The position numbers and the translations under genes are program-made. Below the pieces are notes generated by a model. It made no database searches. It saw only the letters and a list, made by a program, of their open reading frames with translations, and was not told the DNA's origin. Shown in pieces: positions 37,420 to 46,430 of a DNA stretch of 64,000 nt; within the stretch, counting starts at the first letter, position 1, and each line of letters starts with the position of its first letter. Source of the DNA: Melittangium boletus DSM 14713 (lineage in GTDB: Bacteria > Myxococcota > Myxococcia > Myxococcales > Myxococcaceae); the NCBI RefSeq assembly GCF_002305855.1, contig NZ_CP022163.1, positions 992,292 to 1,056,291 of the forward strand, read 5' to 3'.

Positions 37420-39777
37420 TCACCAGGCCGCTTCCCCGCTCCGGGTCCGAGCGGCTTCCAGGAGCAGGCGGCGCTCGGCCGCGGCCACCACCCGCCGCGC
37501 CGCCCCCACCGAGCCCGGGTCCACCGAGATGGAGGTGATTCCCGCCCGCACCAGGTGCTCGGCGAACTCGGGCCGGTTCGAGGGGGCCTGGCCACACAGG
37601 GAGCACGTCACGCCCGCCTCCCGGCTGGCGTGGATGATGCGCACGATCGCATCCAGCACCGCCGCGTCCGACTCGTTGAACAGCTCCGCGCACATCTCCG
37701 AGTCCCGGTCCACCCCGAGCATGAGCTGGGTCAGGTCGTTCGAGCCGATCGACACCCCCGTCACGCCCAGCCGCGCGTACTCGGGGATGCGGTACACCAC
37801 CGAGGGCACCTCCGCCATCACCCACCGCTCCAGCCCGCGCTGCCGCCCCAGGGGGCTGGCGTCCAGCAACTTCAAGCAGGCCTCCAGTTCCCAGAGCGTG
37901 CGCACGAAGGGAAGCATCACGTGCAGGTTGGGTGACTCCTCCCGCACCCGCGCGAGCGCCTCCAACTCCAGCTGGAACACCTCCGGCTCGCGCAGATAGC
38001 GGTAGCAGCCGCGGAAGCCGATCATCGGGTTGGCCTCGACCGGCTCGAACTCCGCGCCGCCCTCCAGTCCCCGGAACTCGTTGGAGCGGAAGTCCGTCGT
38101 CCGGTACACCACCGGCCGAGGATGGAACGCCTGGGCGATCTCCCGGAGCGGGCCCACCATCCGCTCCACGAACTCGCGCTGGCGCCCCTGGGCGATCAAC
38201 CGGCGCGGGTGGACTCCGCCCAGTGCGTCGGTGAGCAGGAACTCCGCCCGCAGGAGCCCCACCCCATCCACCGGGAGCGCGGCCGCCTCGCGCGCCTGCC
38301 CCGGCAGGGCCAGGTTGACGTACAGCTTCGTCGCCAGGGGCTCGGGCTCGCGCGCCTCGACGACCCGTGGCGCCTCCACCGCCCGCCCCGCTTCCACCTG
38401 GGGCTCGGCCACCTCCTCCATCCGTCCCTCGAACACCTTCCCCGCGCGCCCATCCACCGTCACCTCTTCCCCATCGCGCAGCACCCGCGTGGCGTTGCGT
38501 GTCCCCACCACGCAGGGCAGGTGCAGCTCGCGGCTGACGATGGCCGCGTGGCTCGTCATGCCTCCGCTGTCGGTGATGATGGCCACGGCCCGGCGCATGG
38601 TGGCCACCCAATCGGGCGACGTCATGGGGGCGACGAGCACCTCGCCCTTCTGCAACTTCCCGCCTTCCTCGGGGCCATGAAGCACCCGCGCCCGACCGGA
38701 GACGCGGCCCGGAGAGGCCCCCAATCCCGTCACGAGCGCCGGCCTCCAGGCCTCCCGCTCCGGCGCTGGCGCGACCCGGCCCAGCGTGGTGATGGGCCGC
38801 GACTGCACCACGAACAACCGCCCTCCCCGCTCGGCCCACTCGATGTCCTGGGGCGAGCCATAGTGCGCCTCCACCCGCGCGCCCAACCGCGCCAGCGTCA
38901 ACACCACCTCGTCCGCCAGCACCCGCTTGCGCGCCCGCTCCTCGCTCAGCTCCACGCGCCGGTTTCCTCCCTCGGGCGCGCGCTCCAGCAGGAAGTCCTT
39001 GTGCCCCACCCTCACCTCGCGCAGTCGCGGGCCCTTCTTGTCCAGCGTGTACGTGTCCGGCTCCACCTGCCCGCCCACCACCACCTCGCCCAGCCCCCAG
39101 GCGGCCTCGATGACGAAGCGCTGGGTATCCCCCGTGGCGGGGTCCGCGGTGAACATCACCCCCGAGCGCGCCGAATCCACCATCTCCTGCACCACCACCG
39201 CCAGGGAGGGCAGCTCGGTGAGGCCCTGGCTCTTGCGGTAGGCCACCACCCGCTGAGCGAACGCCGAGGCCCAGCACTCACGCAGCCGCGCCAACACGGC
39301 CTCGTCGCCCACCACGTGGGTATAGGACTCGTGCATTCCCGCGAACGAGGTGGAGGACGTGTCCTCGTCCGTCGCCGAGGAGCGTACCGCCACCGCCTGC
39401 TCACGGCCCAACTGGTGGTAGGCGTCGAGCACGGCCGCCTGCAACGCGGCCGGCAACTCCACCTGAAGCACCATCTCGCGCAGCTCGGTCGAGCGCTCCG
39501 CCAGCGACTCCAGGTCCTCCACGTCGAGGCTCCGCCACAGCTCTCCCAGCCGCGAGCCAACGGGCCGCAGCGCCTCCTGGAAGGCCTCCGCCGTCACCAC
39601 GAAGCCCCGGGGGACCGGCAGCCCCGCCTGCGTCATCTCGCCGAGGTTGGCGCCCTTGCCCCCCGCGAGCGCCACGTCCTCGCGCGAGAGCGAATCGAAC
39701 CACACCACCCATGGCCGCTGCTGCTCACCCGAGCGCTCCCCTCGCGAGTCTCGCAACGGCGCCTGCCCCGTCTCCAT
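37420..39777 (-). CDS. ppsA: Phosphoenolpyruvate synthase
   Basis: Converts pyruvate, ATP and water to PEP, AMP and phosphate for gluconeogenesis. The 785-residue protein has the PPDK/PEP synthase ATP-grasp domain ([41 protein letters not shown]). The phospho-His swivel domain [22 protein letters not shown] follows (the catalytic His of TSHAA), then the C-terminal TIM barrel with [23 protein letters not shown]. The family's full three-domain order is present. The ATG at 39777 has GGAG 7 nt upstream. Gluconeogenesis suits growth on amino acids and lipids, the usual myxobacterial diet. Confidence 0.93.
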   Translation of the reverse strand: METGQAPLRDSRGERSGEQQRPWVVWFDSLSREDVALAGGKGANLGEMTQAGLPVPRGFVVTAEAFQEALRPVGSRLGELWRSLDVEDLESLAERSTELREMVLQVELPAALQAAVLDAYHQLGREQAVAVRSSATDEDTSSTSFAGMHESYTHVVGDEAVLARLRECWASAFAQRVVAYRKSQGLTELPSLAVVVQEMVDSARSGVMFTADPATGDTQRFVIEAAWGLGEVVVGGQVEPDTYTLDKKGPRLREVRVGHKDFLLERAPEGGNRRVELSEERARKRVLADEVVLTLARLGARVEAHYGSPQDIEWAERGGRLFVVQSRPITTLGRVAPAPEREAWRPALVTGLGASPGRVSGRARVLHGPEEGGKLQKGEVLVAPMTSPDWVATMRRAVAIITDSGGMTSHAAIVSRELHLPCVVGTRNATRVLRDGEEVTVDGRAGKVFEGRMEEVAEPQVEAGRAVEAPRVVEAREPEPLATKLYVNLALPGQAREAAALPVDGVGLLRAEFLLTDALGGVHPRRLIAQGRQREFVERMVGPLREIAQAFHPRPVVYRTTDFRSNEFRGLEGGAEFEPVEANPMIGFRGCYRYLREPEVFQLELEALARVREESPNLHVMLPFVRTLWELEACLKLLDASPLGRQRGLERWVMAEVPSVVYRIPEYARLGVTGVSIGSNDLTQLMLGVDRDSEMCAELFNESDAAVLDAIVRIIHASREAGVTCSLCGQAPSNRPEFAEHLVRAGITSISVDPGSVGAARRVVAAAERRLLLEAARTRSGEAAW

Positions 39778-39879
39778 GGTCGTTCTCCACTGTCGCGTCC
39801 GTGTGCACTACCCATGTGCACCGACCTGCCCAAGGGCACGGAGCACACGAGCGGCCCGTCCTCTCCCGCTCGGGTCACC

Positions 39880-41223
39880 TCAGGGCGCGTGCGCTGCCTC
39901 GCGCAGCCAGGAGCTCACCTGTTCCTTCGCGGCATTCAACGCCGGGCTCACGTCCACCCGATAGGGGGGCCGCACGGGCTCCAGCCGCCGCACCGCCGGG
40001 GGCAGGCGCTCCCGTTCCTCCCGCGCGTGCGCCCGTATCGCCGCCAGCGAGGGCGAGGCATCCTCCAGCCGCCGACCCGCCCGCATCACCCGCCGTAGCA
40101 GCGGCCGGCCTGGCAACGCCTCCTCGTGGCGGGCGAGCACGTCCCGAGGCGCCATGCCGTCCGCCTCCTGGCGGAACACCTGCTTGCGTCCGGGCAGCAG
40201 CACCTTGCCTGGCGACAGCTTGAGCCGCCCGTGGCCCGCGTACTCCACCAGCTTGTAGGCCATGTCCAGCGCGGGCGCGTCCGTGGACACCCCCATCGCC
40301 GTGCCCACGCCGAAGGCGTCGATGGGCGCGTGGTGTTCCAGCAGCCTCGCGACCTCGTCCTCGTCCAGCCCACCACTCGCGAAGATGTGAACGTGCTCCA
40401 GCCCCGCCGCGTCCAACAGCCGGCGCGCCGAGTGCGCCAGCGATACCAGGTCTCCCGAGTCCAGCCGCACCGCTCGCACCTGGAACTCCGGGCCAAGCTC
40501 CCGCGACAGCTCCACCACCTTCCGCACGCCCTCGAGCGTGTCGTACGTGTCCACCAGCAGCGTCGTCTCCGGGAAGCGGCGGGCGTAGGCGCGGAAGGCG
40601 GAGCGCTCGTCGTCGTGCGCCTGGACGTAGCTGTGCGCCATGGTCCCGGCCACCGGAATGCCATAGCGCTGGCCCGCCAGCAGGTTGGACGTGGCGCTCA
40701 CCCCGGCCACATAGGCGGCGCGCGCCACCTTGAGGCCCGCGTCCACCCCGTGCATCCGCCGCACCCCGAAGTCCACCACGGGCCGCCCCTGGGCCGCCTC
40801 CACCACCCGCGCCGCCTTGGAGGCCGCCAACGTCTGCAGGTGCACCTGGTTGATGAGGTACGTCTCCACGAGCTGGGCCTCGGGCAGGGGCGCGATGACC
40901 TCCAACAGAGGCTCCTCGCCAAAGAGGGGCGTCCCCTCGGGCACGGCGTGCACGTCCCCGGTGAAGTGGAAGTGCTCCAGCCACTCCAGCAGTCGCGGGG
41001 AGAAGCGCCCCAATGACTCCAGCCAGGCGAGCTCTTCCGAGGAGAAGCGAAGTGTCTCCAGGTACGTGAGGGCCTCCTCCAGCCCACACGCGACCAGGTA
41101 GTTGCGGCGCGCGGGCAACCGGCGGACGAAGAGGCTGAAAGCCGCCTCGTCCTGGAGCCCCTCGGACAGGTAGGCGTCCACCATGGTGAGTTCATAGAGG
41201 TCCGTGAGGAGCGCCGACGCCAT
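39880..41223 (-). CDS. pncB: Nicotinate phosphoribosyltransferase
   Basis: Makes nicotinate mononucleotide from nicotinate and PRPP in the NAD salvage pathway. The product (447 residues from ATG 41223) begins ASALLTDLYELTMVDAYL, the family hallmark. It includes the His region GTMAHSYVQAH, the phosphate-binding VRLDSGDL and FASGGLDEDEV, and FGVGTAMGVS. I chose ATG 41223 because GGAGG lies 8 nt upstream. The in-frame ATG 41262 has no site. It lies 102 nt upstream of ppsA on the same strand. Confidence 0.93.
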   Translation of the reverse strand: MASALLTDLYELTMVDAYLSEGLQDEAAFSLFVRRLPARRNYLVACGLEEALTYLETLRFSSEELAWLESLGRFSPRLLEWLEHFHFTGDVHAVPEGTPLFGEEPLLEVIAPLPEAQLVETYLINQVHLQTLAASKAARVVEAAQGRPVVDFGVRRMHGVDAGLKVARAAYVAGVSATSNLLAGQRYGIPVAGTMAHSYVQAHDDERSAFRAYARRFPETTLLVDTYDTLEGVRKVVELSRELGPEFQVRAVRLDSGDLVSLAHSARRLLDAAGLEHVHIFASGGLDEDEVARLLEHHAPIDAFGVGTAMGVSTDAPALDMAYKLVEYAGHGRLKLSPGKVLLPGRKQVFRQEADGMAPRDVLARHEEALPGRPLLRRVMRAGRRLEDASPSLAAIRAHAREERERLPPAVRRLEPVRPPYRVDVSPALNAAKEQVSSWLREAAHAP

Positions 41224-41397
41224 GACGAGAACCTCCAGGCTCTCTCCCGTGAAGGTACTCATGGGGGCCGGGCGCCAGGCCTGTCCGCTCGGGTGCTCGA
41301 TCCCGTCCCGCTCGCGGGAGGCATCGGCTGATTAGGTTCCCCGAGGGACGTGAATCGACCCGGTCAGGACCCGGGCCGTTGAACCCGAGGAACCGCC

Positions 41398-42696
41398 ATG
41401 ACCCTCCTGTGTGCCACCCACTTCTCGGATGCCGCGCGGCAAGCGGCCACGGTCTCAGCGGGGCTCGCGCGGAAGCTGGATGAACCCCTCATCCTGGTGC
41501 ACGTGCTGCCAGTCGACATGGCGCGCGCCTTCGGACAGGCGCTGCGGGACAAGGCGATGTCGACACTGGCGGACGAGGCGCGGCGATTGGAGCAGGCGGG
41601 CGCACGGGTGAGCCACCAGTTGCTGACAGGAGAGCCAGCCGAGGAACTGGCCCGCTTCGCGCGGGAAAAGGGCGTGAAGTGGGTGGTGACAGCCGAGCCC
41701 ACGCGGGCCTCACGCTTTCTCGGGCTGGGAGGCACGGTGGACCGGCTGGCCACGGTGCTGCCCATCCCCCTCTGGGTGGTGCGCGGAGCGGACTCCCTGG
41801 AGGCCTGGATACAGGGGACGCGTCCGCTGAGGGTGATGCTGGGTGTGGATCGCTCGCTGCCCTTCGAGGCGGCGCGCGACTGGCTGCGAGGCTTGCGGCG
41901 CCACGGCCCGGTGGAGGTGGTGGCCGGCCGCATCTACTGGCCGTTCGAGGAATACCAGCGGATGGGACTGGCGCAGCCGCTGACCATCCAGGACGTGACA
42001 CCCGAGCTGCGGCACGCGCTGGAGCAGGAGGTGAGCGCACAGGTGTCGTCGCTGGCGGCGCCGGGCCAACCGGTGCGCCTGCGGCTGGAGGCCCGGGTGG
42101 GGCGCATCGCGGATCACCTGGTGGCGCTGGCGGCGGAGGAACAGGTGGACCTGCTGGTGGTGGGCTCGCGCCAGCGGCGAGCGCTGGGCAAGCTCGCGAG
42201 CGTGTCACACCACGCGCTGCGGCTCGCGAAGATGTCGGTGGTGAGCGTGCCCAGGGCGGCGGCGACCCGAGGCGAGGAGGTACCGATTCCGGCGCTGCGC
42301 TCGGTGTTGGTGGCCACGGACTTCTCGGAGGCGGCCAACCGGGCCATTCCGTATGCCTTCTCCCTGCTGCCGACCGGAGGCACGGTCCATGTGGTGACGG
42401 TGGAGAAGAACCGGCGGCATCACGTGGAGCAGGAGCGGGACCTGAGACAGGAGTTGCACCAACTCCTGCCCCGGGACGCGGATGCCCAGGGGCGCGAGGT
42501 CCACGTGGAGGTGCTGTCGGGCGAGGACGTGGCGACGGTGATCCTCAAGGCGGCGGAGCGCCTGGGCGTGGACGTCCTCTGCCTGGGCACCCATGGGCAC
42601 TCGGGAATGAAGAAGACGGTGATGGGCGCGGTCGCCAAGGAGGTCGTGGCGCGCGCCGACCGGCCCGTGATGGTGGTCCGCCCGCCCGAGGGGTGA
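41398..42696 (+). CDS. Triple universal-stress-protein (UspA) domain protein
   Basis: The 432-residue protein is built from three Usp domains in tandem (about 1-135, 138-280 and 288-432). The first begins MTLLCATHFSDAARQAA. The third is best conserved (SVLVATDFSEAANRAIPYA ... CLGTHGHSGMKKTVMGAVAKEVVARADRPVMVV), with a near-complete ATP-binding loop that ends G-A rather than G-S/T. The middle domain is diverged (VMLGVDRSLPFEAARDWLRG) but retains VVGSRQRRALGKLASVSHHAL. Three fused domains are less common than one or two. ATG follows GAGGA, and TTAGGT near 41333 may be the -10. Role inferred: stress or nucleotide sensing. Confidence 0.88.
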   Translation: MTLLCATHFSDAARQAATVSAGLARKLDEPLILVHVLPVDMARAFGQALRDKAMSTLADEARRLEQAGARVSHQLLTGEPAEELARFAREKGVKWVVTAEPTRASRFLGLGGTVDRLATVLPIPLWVVRGADSLEAWIQGTRPLRVMLGVDRSLPFEAARDWLRGLRRHGPVEVVAGRIYWPFEEYQRMGLAQPLTIQDVTPELRHALEQEVSAQVSSLAAPGQPVRLRLEARVGRIADHLVALAAEEQVDLLVVGSRQRRALGKLASVSHHALRLAKMSVVSVPRAAATRGEEVPIPALRSVLVATDFSEAANRAIPYAFSLLPTGGTVHVVTVEKNRRHHVEQERDLRQELHQLLPRDADAQGREVHVEVLSGEDVATVILKAAERLGVDVLCLGTHGHSGMKKTVMGAVAKEVVARADRPVMVVRPPEG

Positions 42697-42847
42697 CGTT
42701 GGAGAGGGACTTCGACGAGCCCCGCGGCCACGAGGGTCGGAAGACAACAAGAAGGGCAGTCGATTCGCTCTGTTCACGTGGAAGTGGGCTTGCCATAGAC
42801 GCCTACTCCCAAAGAGGGGGGGTGATGAACCCTCGGTCTGGGTAGCC

Positions 42848-42853
42848 TATAGT
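42848..42853 (+). promoter_or_regulatory. -10 box of the DUF4041/GIY-YIG gene
   Basis: TATAGT lies 75 bp upstream of the ATG at 42928. TGAACC (42826-42831, 16-bp spacing) is the best -35. A leader of about 68 nt ends in AGAGGA, 7 nt before the start codon. Confidence 0.45.
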
Positions 42854-42927
42854 CGCGGTCACGGTCCACGCATCCGCTCGGGGGACAAGGCATTCAACAC
42901 CGCCTTTGGATCGGCAGAGGACACGGA

Positions 42928-44898
42928 ATGGCATTCACGACATTGTTGCTCCTGGTCACATGGGTTGTCCTTCTCCTTGTTGGGACGAAGTGGCGCGGAG
43001 CTGAAGCGAAGCTCCGACAATCCCAGGAGCGAATCGACCTGCTGGGCAAGCAGGTCACCGATCTCCAAGCCAGCAACAACGCACAGGAAGCCGCTCTTGA
43101 GCGGTATCAGGTCATCGCGGATGCGGAACAGCACGCCCGAGGCCTCATCACGGAGGCGGAACGGAGCGCGGAAGCCTCACGAGTTCTCATCCAGGAAGAG
43201 CAACAACAGGCACATGCCGCTATCCAAGAGCAGCATGCACGAGCGGAACAGCACGCCCGAGGCCTCATCACGGAGGCGGAACGGAGCGCGGAAGCCTCAC
43301 GAATTCTCATCCAGGAAGAGCAACAACAGGCACATGCCGCTATCCAGGAGCAGTACATGCGAGCGGAACAGCACGCCCGAGACATCACCATGAAGGCGGA
43401 ACGGGGCGCGGCGACCTTGCGGGCTCGCATCCAGGAGGAGCAACAACAGGCACATGCCGTTGTCCAAGAGCAGCACACGCGAGCGGAACAGCGCGCTCGA
43501 GACCTCATCGCGGAAGCGGAACGGAGCGCGGCGGCCTTGCGGGCTCGCATCCAGGAGGAGCAACAACGGACAAGTGCCGACCTACAGGAGCAACAAGCGC
43601 GAGCGGAGCGCGATCTTCAAGAGAACAGAAAACGCGCGGACGCGCTCATCGCGGCGGTAACCGAGGAGTCCTTTCGGGCCAAGGATGCCGCCAACCAGCG
43701 CATCGTGGAGCTCACCACGGAGGCACAGGTTCTCCAGCAAAACTCAGAAAAGCTAAAAAACACCATCGCAGCCCTCAAAAACGTCATCGAGGGGTATGGG
43801 GATCGGTACGTCATCCCCACATACGGGCTGCTCGATGAGTTGGCCGAGGACTTTGGTCATGAAGAAGCCGGGCAACAGCTCAAGCTGTCGAGAGACCAGA
43901 TGCGGCAGAAGATCAAGTCGGGGACGGCTGCCGCGTGTGACTATGTAGAGGAGCACCGGAAGCAAACCGCCATCGACTTCGTACTCGATGCCTTCAATGG
44001 CAAGGCGGACTCCATCCTCGCCAGCGTCAAGAAGGACAATCATGGGACTCTCTCCCAGAAACTGCGCGACGCCTTCGCTCTCGTGAACCACAACGGACAA
44101 GCCTTCCGCAATGCGCGAATTACACCAGAATACCTCCAGACCCGAATCGACGAGCTTCTATGGGCCTCCCGGGCGCATGAACTCAAGGAACTCGAGCGCG
44201 AGGAACAACGGGTTCTCAGGGAACGGATCCGCGAAGAGGAGAAGGCTCAACGCGAATACGAGCGCGCGCAAAAGGACGCCCAGAAAGAGGAGGAACTGCT
44301 GCGCAAAGCCATGGAAAAGGCTCAGCGCGAAATCGACAGGGCCAGCGACGCGCAGAAAGCACGCTTCGAGGAACAGCTCCGCGACTTGCAGGAAAAGCTG
44401 ACCTCCGCGGAGGAGAAAAACAAGCGAGCCCTCTCCATGGCCCAGCAGACCAAGGTGGGACACGTCTACATCATTTCCAACCTGGGATCCTTCGGGGAAG
44501 ACATCTACAAGATCGGGCTCACCCGCAGACTCGAACCCCTCGATCGAATCCGGGAGCTGGGAGATGCCAGTGTCCCTTTCGAGTTCGACGTCCACGCCCT
44601 TATCTCCAGCCAGGATGCTCCGGCACTCGAACGAGAATTACACAAGCGCTTCGTCCGCATGCAGGTGAACAAGGTCAACCCCAGAAAGGAGTTCTTCAGG
44701 TTGTCCTTGCATGACATCCGGCAGGAGATCGAACGGATGGGCATCTCCGCCCGGTGGACATTGGCCGCGGAGTGCCGGGAGTACAAGGAAACGCTCGCCA
44801 TCGAGCGCGCCATGCAGGACAAAACGTTCCGCGAGGAGGAATGGATGCAGAAGCAGTTGGCGGAGCAGCCCATCGAACAGGAAAAGCTCGCGGGCTAG
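42928..44898 (+). CDS. Membrane-anchored coiled-coil protein with DUF4041 and GIY-YIG (T5orf172/MUG113-type) nuclease domain
   Basis: A 656-residue protein. A membrane helix lies at about 4-21 (TTLLLLVTWVVLLLVGTKW). A long coiled coil follows, with four 40-residue repeats (66-225). DUF4041 (about 285-470) includes YVIPTYGLLDELAEDFGHEEAG and FRNARITPEYLQTRIDELLWASRAHEL. A second coiled coil leads to a GIY-YIG-type domain (about 508-610) with GHVYIISN, YKIGLTRR (Tyr527, Gly530), RIREL and ALERELHKRF, which carries the metal-binding Glu. This DUF4041 plus GIY-YIG order occurs in phages and in candidate anti-phage loci, to my recollection. Codon use is less GC-rich than in neighbours, so acquisition by transfer is likely. 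It has no operon partner. Confidence 0.85.
   Translation: MAFTTLLLLVTWVVLLLVGTKWRGAEAKLRQSQERIDLLGKQVTDLQASNNAQEAALERYQVIADAEQHARGLITEAERSAEASRVLIQEEQQQAHAAIQEQHARAEQHARGLITEAERSAEASRILIQEEQQQAHAAIQEQYMRAEQHARDITMKAERGAATLRARIQEEQQQAHAVVQEQHTRAEQRARDLIAEAERSAAALRARIQEEQQRTSADLQEQQARAERDLQENRKRADALIAAVTEESFRAKDAANQRIVELTTEAQVLQQNSEKLKNTIAALKNVIEGYGDRYVIPTYGLLDELAEDFGHEEAGQQLKLSRDQMRQKIKSGTAAACDYVEEHRKQTAIDFVLDAFNGKADSILASVKKDNHGTLSQKLRDAFALVNHNGQAFRNARITPEYLQTRIDELLWASRAHELKELEREEQRVLRERIREEEKAQREYERAQKDAQKEEELLRKAMEKAQREIDRASDAQKARFEEQLRDLQEKLTSAEEKNKRALSMAQQTKVGHVYIISNLGSFGEDIYKIGLTRRLEPLDRIRELGDASVPFEFDVHALISSQDAPALERELHKRFVRMQVNKVNPRKEFFRLSLHDIRQEIERMGISARWTLAAECREYKETLAIERAMQDKTFREEEWMQKQLAEQPIEQEKLAG
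43123..43602 (+). repeat. Four tandem copies of a 120-bp coding repeat
   Basis: Units start at 43123, 43243, 43363 and 43483, with a decayed partial copy from 43603. Each encodes 40 residues of coiled coil (AEQHARGLITEAERSAEASR then IQEEQQQAHAAIQEQ). Units 1 and 2 differ at only a few bases; 3 and 4 are more diverged. The reading frame is kept throughout. Confidence 0.95.
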
Positions 44899-44927
44899 TT
44901 CCGGGAGGTGGCCGCCCGGCTGACCCT

Positions 44928-46187
44928 CTAATGATGGGGTTCCCCCGGGTGCTCGCCGGGCGGACCGTGCTCCCCCACCGGCCTGGGTACCACGGGCCCT
45001 CCGTTCCTCGGAGGCTCCCCTGCCCCACGTCGGCGGCCCCCGCGCACGCCCTCGCCGCGGCGCCCTCCCCGCGCCAGCAGCGCCGCGACCCCGAGCGCCC
45101 CCGCCACCAGCAGGGCCGTCAGCCCCAGCAGCCACAGGAAGAGGTGGTCCACCAGTCCCTCGGCCCGATCGAAGACATGATCCACCCAGCCCCGGCCCAT
45201 CGTGTCCGCCTGCTGCAGGGTCTGCACCCTCTCGGTGTGGAGCGCGTCCAGTACCGCCACGCGCTCGCCCCGGACGCCGTCCAGCACGGCCTGCCGCTCG
45301 GAGGAGATGAAGTCCTGCAGCGCCACGCGCTCGCCCGTCGCCCACCGGGGAGTCCCGTCCACGAAGGCTCCCAGCCGCACGAGCACGTCCACGGTCCGTC
45401 CCAACTCGTCCATGGCCGAGGTCAGGACCGGAGTCCCCGCCACCATCTCCTGGACGGCGAGCTCCGCCTGCCAGCGGGCCTGCCGAGGGAGGCTGCCGGC
45501 ATACAGGTCCACCCGCGCGAGAAGGTCCTGCGTGTCCGCGAGGAGCGCGGCCGTCGAGCCCAGCAGGCCCACCCCGGCGCGGTCCGTGAAGGCGGCCAGC
45601 AGGGGCACGCTGGACTCGCGCGTGACGAGCGATCCGGTCAACGGGTGCTCGGTGGCCCACCCGTGCACGAGCTGGTGCAGGGGGGAGACATCCTCGCGAC
45701 CCGACAGCTCCCGCCAGAGTGCCTCCACCTCCGACTCCAGGCCCCCCAGCGAGTGTTGGAAGGTGTCCACCACCTCCGGCGAGGCCCCCTCCGCCCACTT
45801 CGGCAACGCCTGCTGCATCTGGGCCAGCAGCGCCCAGGCGTCGATCAACGCCGCCACCGGATCCGGTTGGAGCAGCGCCCCCTGCATGGCGGGCACCGCG
45901 TTGCTCTTGAAGTGGATCATCGCCTCGCGAACCAAGGGCGAGCTGGAGCGCGCGGAGAGCTCATCCGCGGTGGCCTCGAGGACTCCCGGGAAGCGGCGGG
46001 CCATGTCTCGCACGCGGATGCGCAGCGCGCCCACGCTCAGCTCCGACCGTCCCACGCGCTCGTAGAGGGGCGAGCGCGGCTCCACCTTCAACGCGGCACA
46101 GGCCGTCAGCAGCGCCGCCAGCAGCGCCGTGAGCAGGAGAGACGGGAGCCGAGGGGAGGTGTGCATGGAAGGACCAGCCCCCAGCAT
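44928..46187 (-). CDS. Hypothetical lipoprotein with a C-terminal membrane helix
   Basis: The 419-residue protein is not recognised. A lipoprotein signal (SLLLTALLAALLTAC, lipidated Cys about 30) starts a long, mostly helical domain (LYERVGRSELSVGALRIRVRDMARRFPGVLEATADEL; WATGERVALQDFISSERQAVLDGVRGER). A membrane helix (about 355-378, LFLWLLGLTALLVAGALGVAALLA) and a Gly/Arg/Pro-rich cytoplasmic tail follow. ATG 46187 is preferred because GGAGGGG lies 5 nt upstream; ATG 46166 lacks a site. A lipid anchor plus a C-terminal helix would tether both ends of a periplasmic rod. Function unknown. Confidence 0.72.
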   Translation of the reverse strand: MLGAGPSMHTSPRLPSLLLTALLAALLTACAALKVEPRSPLYERVGRSELSVGALRIRVRDMARRFPGVLEATADELSARSSSPLVREAMIHFKSNAVPAMQGALLQPDPVAALIDAWALLAQMQQALPKWAEGASPEVVDTFQHSLGGLESEVEALWRELSGREDVSPLHQLVHGWATEHPLTGSLVTRESSVPLLAAFTDRAGVGLLGSTAALLADTQDLLARVDLYAGSLPRQARWQAELAVQEMVAGTPVLTSAMDELGRTVDVLVRLGAFVDGTPRWATGERVALQDFISSERQAVLDGVRGERVAVLDALHTERVQTLQQADTMGRGWVDHVFDRAEGLVDHLFLWLLGLTALLVAGALGVAALLARGGRRGEGVRGGRRRGAGEPPRNGGPVVPRPVGEHGPPGEHPGEPHH

Positions 46188-46430
46188 GCGCCCCCCTCCC
46201 CGCTCCGCCGAGTGGCCTCCAGGAGCAAGGCCACGTCACGCGCCGGACGTCCGGCCAGGAACACGGCCGGAAGGCGGGCCCCGCACCTTTGCCCCCGGGC
46301 CTGCCCCACGGGGCGGTAAGAGCGAGCGTGCTCGGGCCGATGCCTCCCGTGCCACTCGCCCCTGACGCTTGTGGGTCAACACGTCGCACCCCAGCTTTGC
46401 CTCGTCCATCAAGCCACGAAGGTCGGAGAC

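Noticed and set aside
43123..43602. Regular 120-bp repeats as a possible CRISPR array
   Set aside because: The repeats are directly adjacent with no spacers, stay in frame and encode a coiled coil.
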